64,000 nucleotides of DNA, taken from Microcoleus asticus IPMA8. GTDB lineage: Bacteria > Cyanobacteriota > Cyanobacteriia > Cyanobacteriales > Microcoleaceae. Under the pieces are notes generated by a model that saw only the letters and a program-made list of their open reading frames with translations, ran no database searches and was not told the DNA's origin. Positions 17,309 to 26,931 of this stretch are shown piece by piece (position 1 is the stretch's first letter; the number at the start of each line of letters is the position of its first letter). The position numbers and the translations under genes were made by a program. Where the stretch lies: NCBI RefSeq assembly GCF_013179805.1, contig NZ_SRRZ01000006.1, positions 6,379 to 70,378 of the forward strand. Reading direction: 5' to 3'.

Positions 17309-18733
17309 ATGACTTCTACTTTACCGAACACCAATCGAGCTAATATTTTAGTAGTGGACGACACTCCAGAAAACCTGCGGCTGCTGACAGGGATTTTGAG
17401 CGAAAAAGGCTATCAAGTTCGCCCGGTTCCCAACGGCAAGCTAGCATTGTCTGCAGCCCAAAAAATACCCCCGGATATAGTGCTGCTGGATATTATGATG
17501 CCGGAGATGGACGGTTATGAAGTTTGTCAGCAGCTCAAAGATTCTGAAGTCACAAAAGACGTTCCGGTGATTTTCATCAGTGCCATTAACGACGTGATGG
17601 ATAAAGTTAAAGCTTTTGGCGTTGGCGGAGTTGACTTTATTACTAAACCGTTTCAGGTTGAAGAAGTTTTAGCCAGAATAGAAACTCATTTAAAAATTTG
17701 TTCGCTGCAACAAACTTTGCAAGAAAAAAATCAAGATTTAGCAATTGCGCTCCACCAATTGCAAGCCACCCAAGAGCATTTGGTTCAATCGGAAAAAATG
17801 GCTGCACTCGGACAACTGATTGCCGGCATTGCCCACGAAATCAATACCCCACTGGGCATTATAGGTTCGTCTATTAATAACATAGCTAATTTTGGAGACG
17901 ATTTTTTAGAAAAAATGCCTCAAATTTTTCAAAACCTTTCTGAAGGAAGCCAAGCTTATTTTTTAACTTTGCTGTATAGAGCTACCCATCAAGAAACTTT
18001 ATTTACCAGCAAAGAGAAACGGAAATTCAAGCAGAAGTTGACGGGGGTTCTGATGGCAGAATCTGTTGAAAACCCCGAAGACATTGCCGATACTTTAGTT
18101 GACATGGAAATCTACGAAAACATAGAAAACTTGTTGCCACTTTTTAAATTGCCGGATTGGGAAGTAGTTTTAAATACTGCTTACCAGTTTGCTAGCTTTA
18201 AAAAAAGTATTAGCCTGATCCAAAGAGCGACAGCAAAGTCGGGCAAAGTAGTATTTGCCTTGAAAACCTACGCTCATTTCGATAGCAAACAAGAAAAAGT
18301 CCAGGCGAACTTGCACGACGGCATTGAAACTGTGTTAACGCTTTATCAAAATCAACTGAAACACGGTATAGAAGTAGTTAAAAATTATGGAGATTTACCC
18401 AAAATTATGTGCTATCCAGATGACTTAAATCAAGTTTGGACAAATCTCGTTCACAATGCCCTGCAAGCGATGGATTATAAAGGTATTTTGACAATTAAAA
18501 CTCAGCAGGAAGAGGCAAATATTTTCCTCAAATTTACTGATAACGGCAAAGGCATTCCCCCCGAAGTTATTCCCAAAATTTTTCAGCCATTTTTTACGAC
18601 TAAATCTGCGGGCGAAGGTAGCGGTTTGGGATTGGATATTGTGAGAAAAATTGTTGAAAAACACGAAGGCACAATTGCTGTAGCTTCTGTACCGGGGCAG
18701 ACAACTTTTACAGTCTCGCTGCCTATCTATTAA
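17309..18733 (+). CDS. REC - histidine kinase
   Basis: A 474-residue soluble protein. The N-terminal receiver (DDTPENLRLL, phospho-acceptor Asp61 in LLDIMMPEMDG, Lys in FITKPFQ) is joined by a coiled coil to HisKA with GIAHEINTPLG (His176). A ~120-residue helical insertion follows, and then the ATPase domain (GKGIPP, GEGSGLGLDIVRKI). The layout suggests that phosphorylation of the receiver by the preceding hybrid kinase controls a second kinase, forming a relay. The gene starts 7 bases after the hybrid kinase, so the two are almost certainly co-transcribed. Confidence 0.88.
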   Translation: MTSTLPNTNRANILVVDDTPENLRLLTGILSEKGYQVRPVPNGKLALSAAQKIPPDIVLLDIMMPEMDGYEVCQQLKDSEVTKDVPVIFISAINDVMDKVKAFGVGGVDFITKPFQVEEVLARIETHLKICSLQQTLQEKNQDLAIALHQLQATQEHLVQSEKMAALGQLIAGIAHEINTPLGIIGSSINNIANFGDDFLEKMPQIFQNLSEGSQAYFLTLLYRATHQETLFTSKEKRKFKQKLTGVLMAESVENPEDIADTLVDMEIYENIENLLPLFKLPDWEVVLNTAYQFASFKKSISLIQRATAKSGKVVFALKTYAHFDSKQEKVQANLHDGIETVLTLYQNQLKHGIEVVKNYGDLPKIMCYPDDLNQVWTNLVHNALQAMDYKGILTIKTQQEEANIFLKFTDNGKGIPPEVIPKIFQPFFTTKSAGEGSGLGLDIVRKIVEKHEGTIAVASVPGQTTFTVSLPIY

Positions 18734-19044
18734 ACAAAAATTATTTGTAGTGGGCTGATTCCCGATGAAACTCCTGGCTGTCTCTCTGGCAAAGATAAGA
18801 TTTAGGGCGATAAACCGAGTTTCTGTTCGGAAGTCCTATTAAAATAATATCACTTTAAAAAAAAATGTAACTGTAGGCAAGTTCCCAACCCTTATGAAAT
18901 TAGTCGTTCCGCATCTAAAATCTAAAATCTAAAATCTAAAATGGTATAAGATAGGTGACAGATATCCTCTATCCTCGCCCGAAATCAATAAGGTAGAAGC
19001 AAGTCATGTCGGTAAACCACTAAAATTAAAGCAGAGAGGAAAAG
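18734..19044. other. Intergenic gap with a heptamer repeat
   Basis: A 311-base gap inside the signalling cluster. It holds AAATCTA tandem units at 18913-18943 and otherwise only A/T-rich sequence. A ribosome site (AGAGAGGAAAAG) lies directly before the next start at 19045. The gap probably separates two transcripts. Confidence 0.5.
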
Positions 19045-19437
19045 ATGAATAAGCCTGTAATTCTTTGCGTTGACGATGAACCAGATATCTTGAATACTCT
19101 CAAGATGCAGCTAAAAAATGAATTTAAAAATGATTACTTTTATGAATTAGCTGAAAGCGGTGATGAAGCTTTAGATTTACTTGATGATTTTCAAGAAGAA
19201 GCTCAAGTAATTGTGGTTGTTTCTGATTGGCTGATGCCCGGAATTAAAGGTGACGAACTTTTAATTAAAGTTCACCAAAAATATCCTAAAATTATTAAGG
19301 TGATGTTGACGGGACAAGCTGATGCAGCGGCACTTCAGCGGGCAGTAGAAGAAGCAGATTTATACTGTTGTTTGTACAAGCCGTGGCAAAGCAAAGACTT
19401 AATAAAGATTATAAAATCTGGGCTGGCTAAGTTATGA
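19045..19437 (+). CDS. Stand-alone response regulator (REC only)
   Basis: A 130-residue single receiver domain: acidic pair in CVDDEPDIL, phospho-acceptor Asp61 in VVSDWLMPGIKGDELL, Thr in VMLTGQAD and Lys in LYKPWQ. There is no output domain. It is closely similar to the first receiver of the next protein (19434), including the unusual 'P-IKGDELL--H' and 'MLTGQADAAAL' segments, so it looks like a local duplication. Its stop overlaps the next start by four bases (ATGA), which indicates translational coupling. It may act as a shuttle or phosphate sink. Confidence 0.9.
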   Translation: MNKPVILCVDDEPDILNTLKMQLKNEFKNDYFYELAESGDEALDLLDDFQEEAQVIVVVSDWLMPGIKGDELLIKVHQKYPKIIKVMLTGQADAAALQRAVEEADLYCCLYKPWQSKDLIKIIKSGLAKL

Positions 19438-22004
19438 AAAAACCTGTGATTGTTTGTATTGATGATGAACCTGATGTTTTGAACAGTTTAAAGATTGAAC
19501 TAAAAAAGGCGATCGGCGATCGGTGTATTATTGAAACGGCTGAAGGGGGCGCTGATGCTTTAGAGTTGCTGGCAGATTTGCAGGCGGATGAATACGAGAT
19601 TGCTTTGGTGCTTTCCGATTATATCATGCCGGATATTAAAGGGGACGAACTGCTCCGAAAAATTCACGAAAGCTCGCCGGAGACGCTGACGATTATGCTG
19701 ACAGGACAAGCAGATTTGGAAGCTTTGAGCAATGCTATCAAGTATGCTAAATTGTACCGTTATATCCCTAAACCTTGGCAAAATGAGGACTTAAAATTAA
19801 CGGTAGTAGAAGCAGTTCACAGTTACTTGCAAGACCAAAAGTTAACAGATGAAATTCTGAAACGGCAAGCAGTAAACGAGGAGTTAAAGCTAGTAAATGA
19901 GGCCCTGTCTGCGAGTGAAAGCCGCCTGAGTCAATTTTTAGAAGCTTTGCCAGTGGGGGTATCTGTTTACAATCCCGACGGCTCGATCGCCTATTTCAAC
20001 CAGACAGCGCAGGAATTGCTGGGTGCAAACACTATCGCGGAAAGCACTGCGGAACAATTAGCTGCAACTTATCAACTTTATGTTGCCAATACTGATGAGC
20101 TTTACCCGCCGGATAATCTGCCAATTTTGCGCGCACTGAAAGGAGAATTTGTCAAGGTTGACGATGTAGAAATCCGTCAAGATGGCAAAATAATTGCGAT
20201 CGAGATCAATACCACGCCGATTTTTGACGCTAGCGGAAATGTTGCTTATGCGATCGCAGCTTTTCAAGATATTAGCGATCGCAAACAAGCCGAAAAAATA
20301 CTAGCAGATTACCAGCGCACCTTAGAAGCTCAAATTGACGAACGCACAGAACAACTGCAACAAGCAAAACAAGCTGCTGAAGCCGCAAACACAGCTAAAA
20401 GCACGTTTCTTGCCAATATGAGCCACGAGTTGCGCACACCTCTCAATTCCATACTCGGCTTTGCGCAAATCATGGAGCCCAGCCCGAATCTTACTCTCGA
20501 AAACCGAGAAAATATGAGAATTATTCGCCGTAGTGGCGAACACTTGCTGACATTGATTAATGAAGTCTTAGACTTGTCAAAAATCGAAGCGGGGCGGATG
20601 ACGATCGACCCGAAAATTTTCGATCTCTACCGCTTGCTTGAGGATTTGCAAGATATGTTTCAACTGCGGGCACAAAATCAAGAATTGCAGTTGCTTTTCC
20701 AGCGCGATCCAGACGTTCCCCAGTACGTGCGAACCGATGATATTAAACTGCGGCAAGTGCTGATTAATCTTCTCAGTAATGCGATTCAATTTACGCAATC
20801 AGGCAAAATTATTTTAAAAGTTACAAAGTTAGAGAATTCGGAATTTATTAATTTATTAGAAACTCCCATAGCTTGCTTTGACACCACAATAAGTATTCGC
20901 GATTTTTCGAGAACTCGGAGTAATTGTGAAACAGTTGATTTGAAGGAAGAGGCTGAGGATTTAACTGGTCCGGGTTTTTTCCTTCAGTTTAAAATAGAAG
21001 ATACAGGAGTTGGCATTGCTCCGGAAGAACTGGACAATATTTTTAAGGCATTTGTGCAAACAGCTTCCGGTCAAAAAAATCATAAAGGCACGGGTTTAGG
21101 ATTAAATATAAGCCGTCAATTTGTCCGCCTGATGGGAGGAGAAATCGTCGTAGAGAGTCAACTGGAACTCGGCACTACTTTTAAATTTGAAATTCCAGTC
21201 GATGCGGTTTATGATGCTGATATTCCAGCCCTGCAAATTAACCGCGAAGTTACTGGGTTGGAACCTAATCAACCGTGCTACCGGATTTTAATTGTGGACG
21301 ATCGCGAAGACAACCGCCAACTTTTAGTCAAAATGCTTTCTCCCTTGGGTTTCGGGCTGCAACAAGCCACTAACGGCCGCGAAGCAATAGAAATGTGGGG
21401 AAATTGGCACCCGCACTTAATTTTGATGGATGTGCGAATGCCAGTAATGGACGGCTATGAAGCTACTAAAAAAATTAAGGCGAGTATACAGCAGAGAGAG
21501 CAAGAACTGCAAAAAAATGGGGAAATGAATATTTCCGATCCTGAATCCCCAATTCCCAAGATTATTGCTTTGACAGCTAGTACAATTGAAGGAAGGCGAT
21601 CGTTTGCTTTATTGGTCGGCTGCGACGATTTTATTAGCAAACCTTTCTGCAAAAAAGATATATTTGATACCCTCAACAAGCATTTGGGGGTGAAGTATGT
21701 CTACTCTAACTCAACGGACTTTATCTCAACAGGCGATCGAAATAATCTATCTGCTTCCCCCTCTAATGCTGGGCTTGCTTGTTTGCCCAAACTTCCCGCA
21801 GAATGGATAAACAACATTAAGCAGGTAATCCGCAGTGCTGATTTTGACTTAATTTCCAGGACAATCGAGGGAATAAGGGATGCTCATCCTGAATTTGCCG
21901 AAATCCTCCAGGGTCATCTCGATAATTTTGATTACCAGAAAATTTTCAATGTAATTACCGAGACGGAGGAATCAGATAATGCAGATCGAGGCGGAACAAA
22001 CTGA
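19434..22004 (+). CDS. REC - PAS - histidine kinase - REC hybrid
   Basis: An 856-residue soluble protein. First receiver at ~1-125 (Asp62 in LSDYIMPDIKGDELL), PAS at ~155-275, coiled coil, HisKA with SHELRTPLN (His331), and an ATPase domain (DTGVGIAPEE, GTGLGLNIS) with an insertion of ~45 residues before G1. The second receiver has Asp666 (LMDVRMPVMDG). The ~100-residue tail (LPAEWINNIKQVIRSADFDLISRTIEGI) matches the tail of the 13351 protein. The kinase core is strongly similar to that of 13351, so the two are paralogues. The last 26 bases overlap the following cyclase gene. Confidence 0.9.
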   Translation: MKKPVIVCIDDEPDVLNSLKIELKKAIGDRCIIETAEGGADALELLADLQADEYEIALVLSDYIMPDIKGDELLRKIHESSPETLTIMLTGQADLEALSNAIKYAKLYRYIPKPWQNEDLKLTVVEAVHSYLQDQKLTDEILKRQAVNEELKLVNEALSASESRLSQFLEALPVGVSVYNPDGSIAYFNQTAQELLGANTIAESTAEQLAATYQLYVANTDELYPPDNLPILRALKGEFVKVDDVEIRQDGKIIAIEINTTPIFDASGNVAYAIAAFQDISDRKQAEKILADYQRTLEAQIDERTEQLQQAKQAAEAANTAKSTFLANMSHELRTPLNSILGFAQIMEPSPNLTLENRENMRIIRRSGEHLLTLINEVLDLSKIEAGRMTIDPKIFDLYRLLEDLQDMFQLRAQNQELQLLFQRDPDVPQYVRTDDIKLRQVLINLLSNAIQFTQSGKIILKVTKLENSEFINLLETPIACFDTTISIRDFSRTRSNCETVDLKEEAEDLTGPGFFLQFKIEDTGVGIAPEELDNIFKAFVQTASGQKNHKGTGLGLNISRQFVRLMGGEIVVESQLELGTTFKFEIPVDAVYDADIPALQINREVTGLEPNQPCYRILIVDDREDNRQLLVKMLSPLGFGLQQATNGREAIEMWGNWHPHLILMDVRMPVMDGYEATKKIKASIQQREQELQKNGEMNISDPESPIPKIIALTASTIEGRRSFALLVGCDDFISKPFCKKDIFDTLNKHLGVKYVYSNSTDFISTGDRNNLSASPSNAGLACLPKLPAEWINNIKQVIRSADFDLISRTIEGIRDAHPEFAEILQGHLDNFDYQKIFNVITETEESDNADRGGTN

Positions 22005-23637
22005 AAACTATCAAGCAGATATTTTAGTAGTTGACGATACGCCAGATAATCTGCGTTTGTTGATTAGAATTCTGCAAAAAAACGGCTATAAAGTTCGACC
22101 TGTTACTAATGGTTTTTCTGCCCTAGATGCGATTGAATCTAGCGCACCCGATTTGATTTTACTAGATATTATGATGCCGGATATTGACGGCTACGAACTC
22201 TGTCAAAAACTAAAATCAGATCCGCAATTTAGGGAAATTCCCATCATTTTTCTCAGCGCGCTAGAAGAAGGAATAAATAAGGCAAAAGCTTTTGAAGTCG
22301 GCGGAGCAGATTATATCACAAAACCTTTTCAGGTGAAAGAAGTATTGGCGCGAGTGAGCAATCAACTTACTGTGCGTTCATTGCAAATGCAATTGCAAGA
22401 AAAAAATCAAAAATTGACCGATCAAAACTTCCAGTTGCACCAGGAAATCGCTGAGCGCCGCCAGGTTGAAATGGAAACAAGATTGCTGCTGAAGGCTACT
22501 CAAGCTATTAGCAAATCTGAGGATTTTGAGTCTGCTATAGATGTGATTTTAGGTTTAATTTGCAAAACTATTGAATGGAATCTGGGCGAAGCTTGGATTC
22601 CTTGCAGTGACGGCTTTTTAAAATGCGCTACAGGCAGGTACATCAGCGACTTGAGTTTTGCGGAATTCCGAGAAAAAAGTTGGCAGTTAATTTTTGCTCC
22701 CGGTGTGGGACTCCCGGGGAGGATTTGGCAGTCGCAGCAGTGTGAATGGATCGAGGATGTTTCTACTGCACCGGAACAAGTTTTTTTGCGATCGGAAATC
22801 GCGGTGAATGTGGGATTAAAAGCGGCTTTTGGAGTGCCGATTTTGGCGGACAACCAAGTGTTAGCTATTTTGATTTTTTATCGCGAGAAAGTTCTGAAAG
22901 GTCAGCCGCGGTTGTTGGAATTAGTGAGCGCGGTTGCTACGCAGCTCGGTTCGCTGATTCAGCGGAAACAAGCTGAGGCAGCGCTGAAATTGCAGCAAGA
23001 GCAAACAGAGAAATTGCTGCTGAATATTTTACCTAAACCTATTGCCGAGCGCTTGCAAAAAGAGCGAAAGTTGATAGCCGATCATTTTGATGAGGTGAGC
23101 GTATTGTTTGCTGATTTGGTGGGTTTTACAGAGTTTTCTTCTCACAAAAGTCCGACCCAGTTGGTAGAAATTTTGAACGGAATTTTCTCGGAATTCGATC
23201 GGTTGTCGGAGTTGCACGGGTTGGAAAAGATTAAGACTATTGGGGATGCTTACATGGTGGTTGGGGGTTTGCCGACGCCGCGGGAAGATCACTCTGAGGC
23301 GATCGCACTTTTAGCTTTGGAGATGCAGGCAGCTTTGAGGAGGTTTAATGTCAAAATGGGAGAAAATTTTCAATTGCGGATTGGAATTCACAGCGGTTCG
23401 GTGGTGGCGGGGATTATTGGGATTAGCAAATTTAGCTATGATTTGTGGGGGGATACTGTTAATGTTGCTTCGCGGATGGAGTCGAACGGATTGCCGGGTA
23501 AAATTCAAGTGACGGTGCAGACTTACGAGCGCTTGAAAGAGCAGTTTGTTTTTGAAGAACGGGGTCATATCCCGGTTAAAGGTAAAGGAAGAATTCTGAC
23601 TTACTGGTTGATTGAAGCACAAAGTAAATTTTTGTGA
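21979..23637 (+). CDS. REC - GAF - class III adenylate cyclase
   Basis: A 552-residue soluble protein. Receiver at 1-125 (Asp63 in LLDIMMPDIDGYELC), coiled coil, GAF (~170-335), signalling helix and a class III cyclase domain (~360-545). Metal-binding Asp residues sit in LFADLVGF and IGDAYM. The base-selecting pair is Lys419 (KIKTIGDAY) and Asp488 (YDLWGDTVNVASRM), the combination seen in adenylate rather than guanylate cyclases, so cAMP is the expected product. Its start lies inside the 3' end of the preceding hybrid kinase, so the kinases are the obvious phosphate donors for its receiver. cAMP controls motility in several cyanobacteria; that link is inference here. Confidence 0.9.
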   Translation: MQIEAEQTENYQADILVVDDTPDNLRLLIRILQKNGYKVRPVTNGFSALDAIESSAPDLILLDIMMPDIDGYELCQKLKSDPQFREIPIIFLSALEEGINKAKAFEVGGADYITKPFQVKEVLARVSNQLTVRSLQMQLQEKNQKLTDQNFQLHQEIAERRQVEMETRLLLKATQAISKSEDFESAIDVILGLICKTIEWNLGEAWIPCSDGFLKCATGRYISDLSFAEFREKSWQLIFAPGVGLPGRIWQSQQCEWIEDVSTAPEQVFLRSEIAVNVGLKAAFGVPILADNQVLAILIFYREKVLKGQPRLLELVSAVATQLGSLIQRKQAEAALKLQQEQTEKLLLNILPKPIAERLQKERKLIADHFDEVSVLFADLVGFTEFSSHKSPTQLVEILNGIFSEFDRLSELHGLEKIKTIGDAYMVVGGLPTPREDHSEAIALLALEMQAALRRFNVKMGENFQLRIGIHSGSVVAGIIGISKFSYDLWGDTVNVASRMESNGLPGKIQVTVQTYERLKEQFVFEERGHIPVKGKGRILTYWLIEAQSKFL

Positions 23638-23705
23638 TTTTTAGAGGTTAATTTCAATTAATATCTAAATTAAATTAAATTTGCACTTTCAGGAGGGCTA
23701 ATCCT

Positions 23706-24221
23706 TTGCAAAGAGTTGAAACAAAATCGCCGACAGCATTGAAAAGAGTCCTAGTTATTTTAATGTCATTGCTAGCAGTAGCGGTACTGTCGATCGCTAC
23801 TTTTATCGCTATACCCGGAGAAAAAACAGTGTTTGCTGGAAAAAGACCTGCCAATATCGGGATTGTGTCAGGAAAACTTGCAGCGTGTCCGAGTTCCCCC
23901 AACTGCGTCAGCAGCTTCAGTCAAGATGCGGAACACAAAATTGAGCCTTTGGCATACACTTCGTCCCCTGCTGAAGCGATGGCCAAGCTCAAAGGGGCGA
24001 TCGAGTCTTTGGGAAAAACTAAAATTATCACGGCAACGGATAATTACCTCTATGCGGAGTTCACCAGTGCTTTGATGGGGTTTGTTGATGACGTTGAATT
24101 TTTGGTAGATGATGCAGCAAAAGTCATCCACGTGCGATCGGCTTCGCGTCTGGGAGAGTCAGATTTAGGAGTTAACCGCAAAAGGATAGAAACTATCAGA
24201 ACTCAACTAAATCACCTCTGA
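23706..24221 (+). CDS. DUF1499 family protein, membrane-anchored
   Basis: A 171-residue protein starting at TTG, chosen because AGGAGG (23691-23696) lies 9 bases upstream. An N-terminal membrane segment (residues ~13-35, VLVILMSLLAVAVLSIATFIAI) precedes the DUF1499 domain: LAACPSSPNCVSS near the start, IEPLAYTSSPAEAMAKL, YLYAEFTSALMGFVDDVEFLVDD and RSASRLGESDLGVNRKRIE. The domain is widespread and its function is unknown. A strong terminator follows, so it is probably monocistronic. Confidence 0.85.
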   Translation: MQRVETKSPTALKRVLVILMSLLAVAVLSIATFIAIPGEKTVFAGKRPANIGIVSGKLAACPSSPNCVSSFSQDAEHKIEPLAYTSSPAEAMAKLKGAIESLGKTKIITATDNYLYAEFTSALMGFVDDVEFLVDDAAKVIHVRSASRLGESDLGVNRKRIETIRTQLNHL

Positions 24222-24245
24222 ACTTCAAATTTTTAGCTTTCCCGA

Positions 24246-24281
24246 AGCCCCTCTCCTGCAAGATGAGGGGCTTTGATTTTT
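24246..24281 (+). terminator. Intrinsic terminator after the DUF1499 gene
   Basis: Stem AGCCCCTC/GAGGGGCT (8 bp) with an 11-base loop, followed by TTGATTTTT, 25 bases after the stop codon. Confidence 0.8.
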
Positions 24282-24678
24282 GTAGCTCATTATGTAATGT
24301 TCATTTGTAACCATCTACTTAACAATTATTAACAGTAGCAGCTCGCGATCGGGACACCCTATTGCTATGTCCCTACAGATGCTCGCGTACCATCTATATG
24401 TAGCACTACTTGTCAGAATTGGTATAAGAAACCTGTTTTCTGCGTCAGTCATGTTTAATGTAAACTGCTGTAATGCTGAGTCTGCCAACAGCTACTATTT
24501 GCATCTAGAGGAATTTACAACCTTAAAAATAGCTGAGCGCGCTAGCACAGAAAAAGAGATGCCGTAGTATTCCTATAGTATTAAAGGCCCTAAATTATAC
24601 ACTTCTGACTTTAGGGAGAGGGAACTGAACGAATTAATTTCTACTATTAATTTAAGTAGAGCGAAGAGGAAAAAACAC
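24282..24678. other. Intergenic region, no supported gene
   Basis: About 400 bases. A 66-codon open frame (24367-24567) has no ribosome site and no recognisable motif, so it is not called. The last 20 bases carry the ribosome site GCGAAGAGGAAAA for the gene at 24679. No repeat or RNA was recognised. Confidence 0.4.
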
Positions 24679-25533
24679 ATGGCACTTCAAAGATTAGCAG
24701 AATTTTATCCTAATTATCAGGAAGAAATCTTTGCGGGAGACGACATCAAAGGATTTGATGTTTATGCTGGCGACTCTGATGAAAAAGTAGGCACCGTTTA
24801 TGACGCTTTGGTTGATGACACGGGGCGTTTCCGCTATCTGGTAATTGATACCGGTATTTGGATTTTTGGCAAAAAAGTATTGCTGCCAATCGGCTCTGCT
24901 CGCTTCGACTACGGAGCCCGTCGCGTGTACGCAACAGGCCTTCGGAGCAAAGCTCAAGCAGAACAATTGCCGGCTTACAATGAATTAGAAGCAGTAGATT
25001 ACGATCGCGAAGAACAGGTAAGAGGCGTTTACCGCAATCAAGATACTACCGCTGCAAGCACTGCAACTCCTGCTAGCTACGATCGCAGCAGCTACAGCTA
25101 CGATATCGACCGCCCCCTCTACGAAACCAACGAACAGCAGCACCAAAATCTCAAGCTTTATGAAGAACGCTTGATTGCTAACAAACACCGCGCAAAGACA
25201 GGCGAAGTAGCAGTTGGCAAGCGCGTGGAAACTGAAACAGCGCGAGCTTCAGTACCAGTTGAAAAAGAACGAGTGGTAATCGAGCGAGTAACGCCCGTAG
25301 AAGCGGGTCGAGTAGTTTCAGTCGGTGACGCTGACTTCCAATCAGGGGAAGTTGCACGCATGGAAGTCTACGAAGAAACCGCCGACATTCACAAGGAAGC
25401 TTTCGTGCGGGAAGAAGTCAACGTCAGAAAAGAAGTGGTTCGCAGCACGGTTGAGGGCGAAGAAACCTTGCGTCGTGAAGAATTAGACGTTAAGAGCGAC
25501 GGAACTGCGGTTGTAGATAATAAAGATATCTAA
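24679..25533 (+). CDS. PRC-barrel / DUF2382 stress-type protein
   Basis: A 284-residue soluble, strongly acidic protein. The PRC-barrel domain (residues ~15-85) shows FDVYAGDSDEKVGTVYDALVDDTGRFRYLVIDTG. A polar linker (~105-150) follows, then a DUF2382 (YsnF/AvaK-type) domain at ~155-275: LYEERLIANKHRAKTGEVAVGKRVETETARASVPVEKERV and, near the end, the second half-repeat EVNVRKEVVRSTVEGEETLRREELDV. Such proteins are induced by stress in several bacteria; no enzyme activity is known. The gene has a good ribosome site. A smaller relative follows at 25747. Confidence 0.85.
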   Translation: MALQRLAEFYPNYQEEIFAGDDIKGFDVYAGDSDEKVGTVYDALVDDTGRFRYLVIDTGIWIFGKKVLLPIGSARFDYGARRVYATGLRSKAQAEQLPAYNELEAVDYDREEQVRGVYRNQDTTAASTATPASYDRSSYSYDIDRPLYETNEQQHQNLKLYEERLIANKHRAKTGEVAVGKRVETETARASVPVEKERVVIERVTPVEAGRVVSVGDADFQSGEVARMEVYEETADIHKEAFVREEVNVRKEVVRSTVEGEETLRREELDVKSDGTAVVDNKDI

Positions 25534-25554
25534 ACCAACCGCAACAGGTATTGC

Positions 25555-25626
25555 ATAGGAATTGCGCATGAATCACATAATTCTGGCACTGCGCAGGTGA
25601 GATTTGTGGCATCGCGCAATTCCTAT
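25555..25626. repeat. 72-bp inverted-repeat element (MITE-like)
   Basis: Perfect 13-base ends ATAGGAATTGCGC and GCGCAATTCCTAT flank about 46 bases between the two PRC-barrel genes. There is no open frame and the element has the look of a small non-autonomous one. Confidence 0.6.
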
Positions 25627-25746
25627 AGAACGGGGCGGGTGGAGTACAAAAATTGTCTAGTTTTGGCAAACTTTATGCACTTTTCCCGCCTTGAGCAATT
25701 CCTAAGAGAAATCCCCAAGCAGAAAAGTTTCAGGAAATTTTAAAAA

Positions 25747-26640
25747 ATGAACGGTCAAGCCTCAGCAGAAAAGATAGCAGCGGCCAAATCAATTGCCCGT
25801 CTCAACCGGGTTCCGGAAAAAGTCAGAACTAAGCTAAAAAGTTTTACAGTCAAAGACAACCAAGGTCACTTGGTAGGCAAAGTTAAAGATGTCTATTTTG
25901 ATCCTAACGGTCAGTTGAACTTTGTGGTAGCAGGGCTAGGCAGCGAAAATACGCGCACTTTTTTACTAAGTATTAAGCTGCTAAAAAAAGTAGATTATCA
26001 CCAAAAAGCGCTGTTTGTAAGTATTAATTCGGATCAAGTCGATATGCTGCCGCCTGCTTCGGCAAATGGCGGACGCGAGTCTTTAGAAAATGCCTCAGAA
26101 TCGCATAATGAATTTAACAACAGCGAGTTAACGAATCCCTCAACAGTTATGTCGAATCTAACAGATGCCGATCGCACAGATGAAAATTTGGAGATCGCTG
26201 AGGATGAGGAAAACTTGGATATTGTCGATCGAGAAGTAATTCGCCTGCTAGAAGAACGATTGGTGATCAATCGCAGCAAGCGGAAAGTCGGCGAAGTCAT
26301 CGTGCGCAAAGAAATTGAAACTCGGATGGTACAAGTGCCTATCCAGTGGGAAAAGCTGATTGTCGAACAAGTCGGCGACGATCCGAAGGTGTTGGCAGAA
26401 ATAGATTTGGGCGAGGGAAACATCACCGGTATAGATTTGACGGAGATTAAGAGCGATCGCCAGGAACCGACAGTTAAGGCTGAATTTACCTCTGTGCAGA
26501 AAGCTAGCAAAATCTTAAATTCGATCGCCTCTCAACCCCGCCACGGTTGCGTCAAAGTCCGCCTAGAACTCGTTCTGGAAGACAAGCAACTTGAGGATAC
26601 TTACCAAAAATGGATGACGGAACACCACTCAGAGAGTTAA
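25747..26640 (+). CDS. PRC-barrel / DUF2382 protein, second copy
   Basis: A 297-residue protein. The PRC-barrel-like segment at ~30-95 reads KLKSFTVKDNQGHLVGKVKDVYFDPNGQLNFVVAG. An acidic low-complexity linker (~100-155) follows, then DUF2382 (~158-210: IRLLEERLVINRSKRKVGEVIVRKEIETRMVQVPIQWEKLIVEQV). The last ~70 residues are a different helical region. It shares the layout of the 24679 protein, so the pair probably arose by duplication and then diverged. A MITE-like element lies between them. Function unknown; a stress role is inferred from family. Confidence 0.8.
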   Translation: MNGQASAEKIAAAKSIARLNRVPEKVRTKLKSFTVKDNQGHLVGKVKDVYFDPNGQLNFVVAGLGSENTRTFLLSIKLLKKVDYHQKALFVSINSDQVDMLPPASANGGRESLENASESHNEFNNSELTNPSTVMSNLTDADRTDENLEIAEDEENLDIVDREVIRLLEERLVINRSKRKVGEVIVRKEIETRMVQVPIQWEKLIVEQVGDDPKVLAEIDLGEGNITGIDLTEIKSDRQEPTVKAEFTSVQKASKILNSIASQPRHGCVKVRLELVLEDKQLEDTYQKWMTEHHSES

Positions 26641-26931
26641 ACTATTCGTCCTTTTCGGTGTGGATTTTAGCTATTAGCGAGAAACTTAAATCTCATAGCG
26701 GATTGTGGCGATCGTTTCTGCGGACAAATTTTTCCCGCATCTACTAAGATCGTGTTCGGTAAATTAACCGTAATTTTGGTAGGGGCGGGTTCACCAATAT
26801 CTATAATATTAAGCCCGAGATCCGTAAACTCGGCCCGGCCGGGATATTTAAATTTTTAGCGATCGGCATCCAGACAAAATTGTACCCAATTGCGGTAAAA
26901 TTATGCTGGTCAAATTTAAAAGTATTTGAAA
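26641..26931. other. Intergenic region with repeat-like G/C islands
   Basis: This stretch contains GTAGGGGCGGGTTCACC and a GGCCCGGCCGGG island (~26835-26850), which look like remnants of dispersed elements. No gene or clear promoter is visible. Confidence 0.35.

Noticed and set aside
24367..24567. 66-codon open frame upstream of the PRC-barrel gene
   Set aside because: No ribosome site, no recognisable motif, mixed composition; likely chance.
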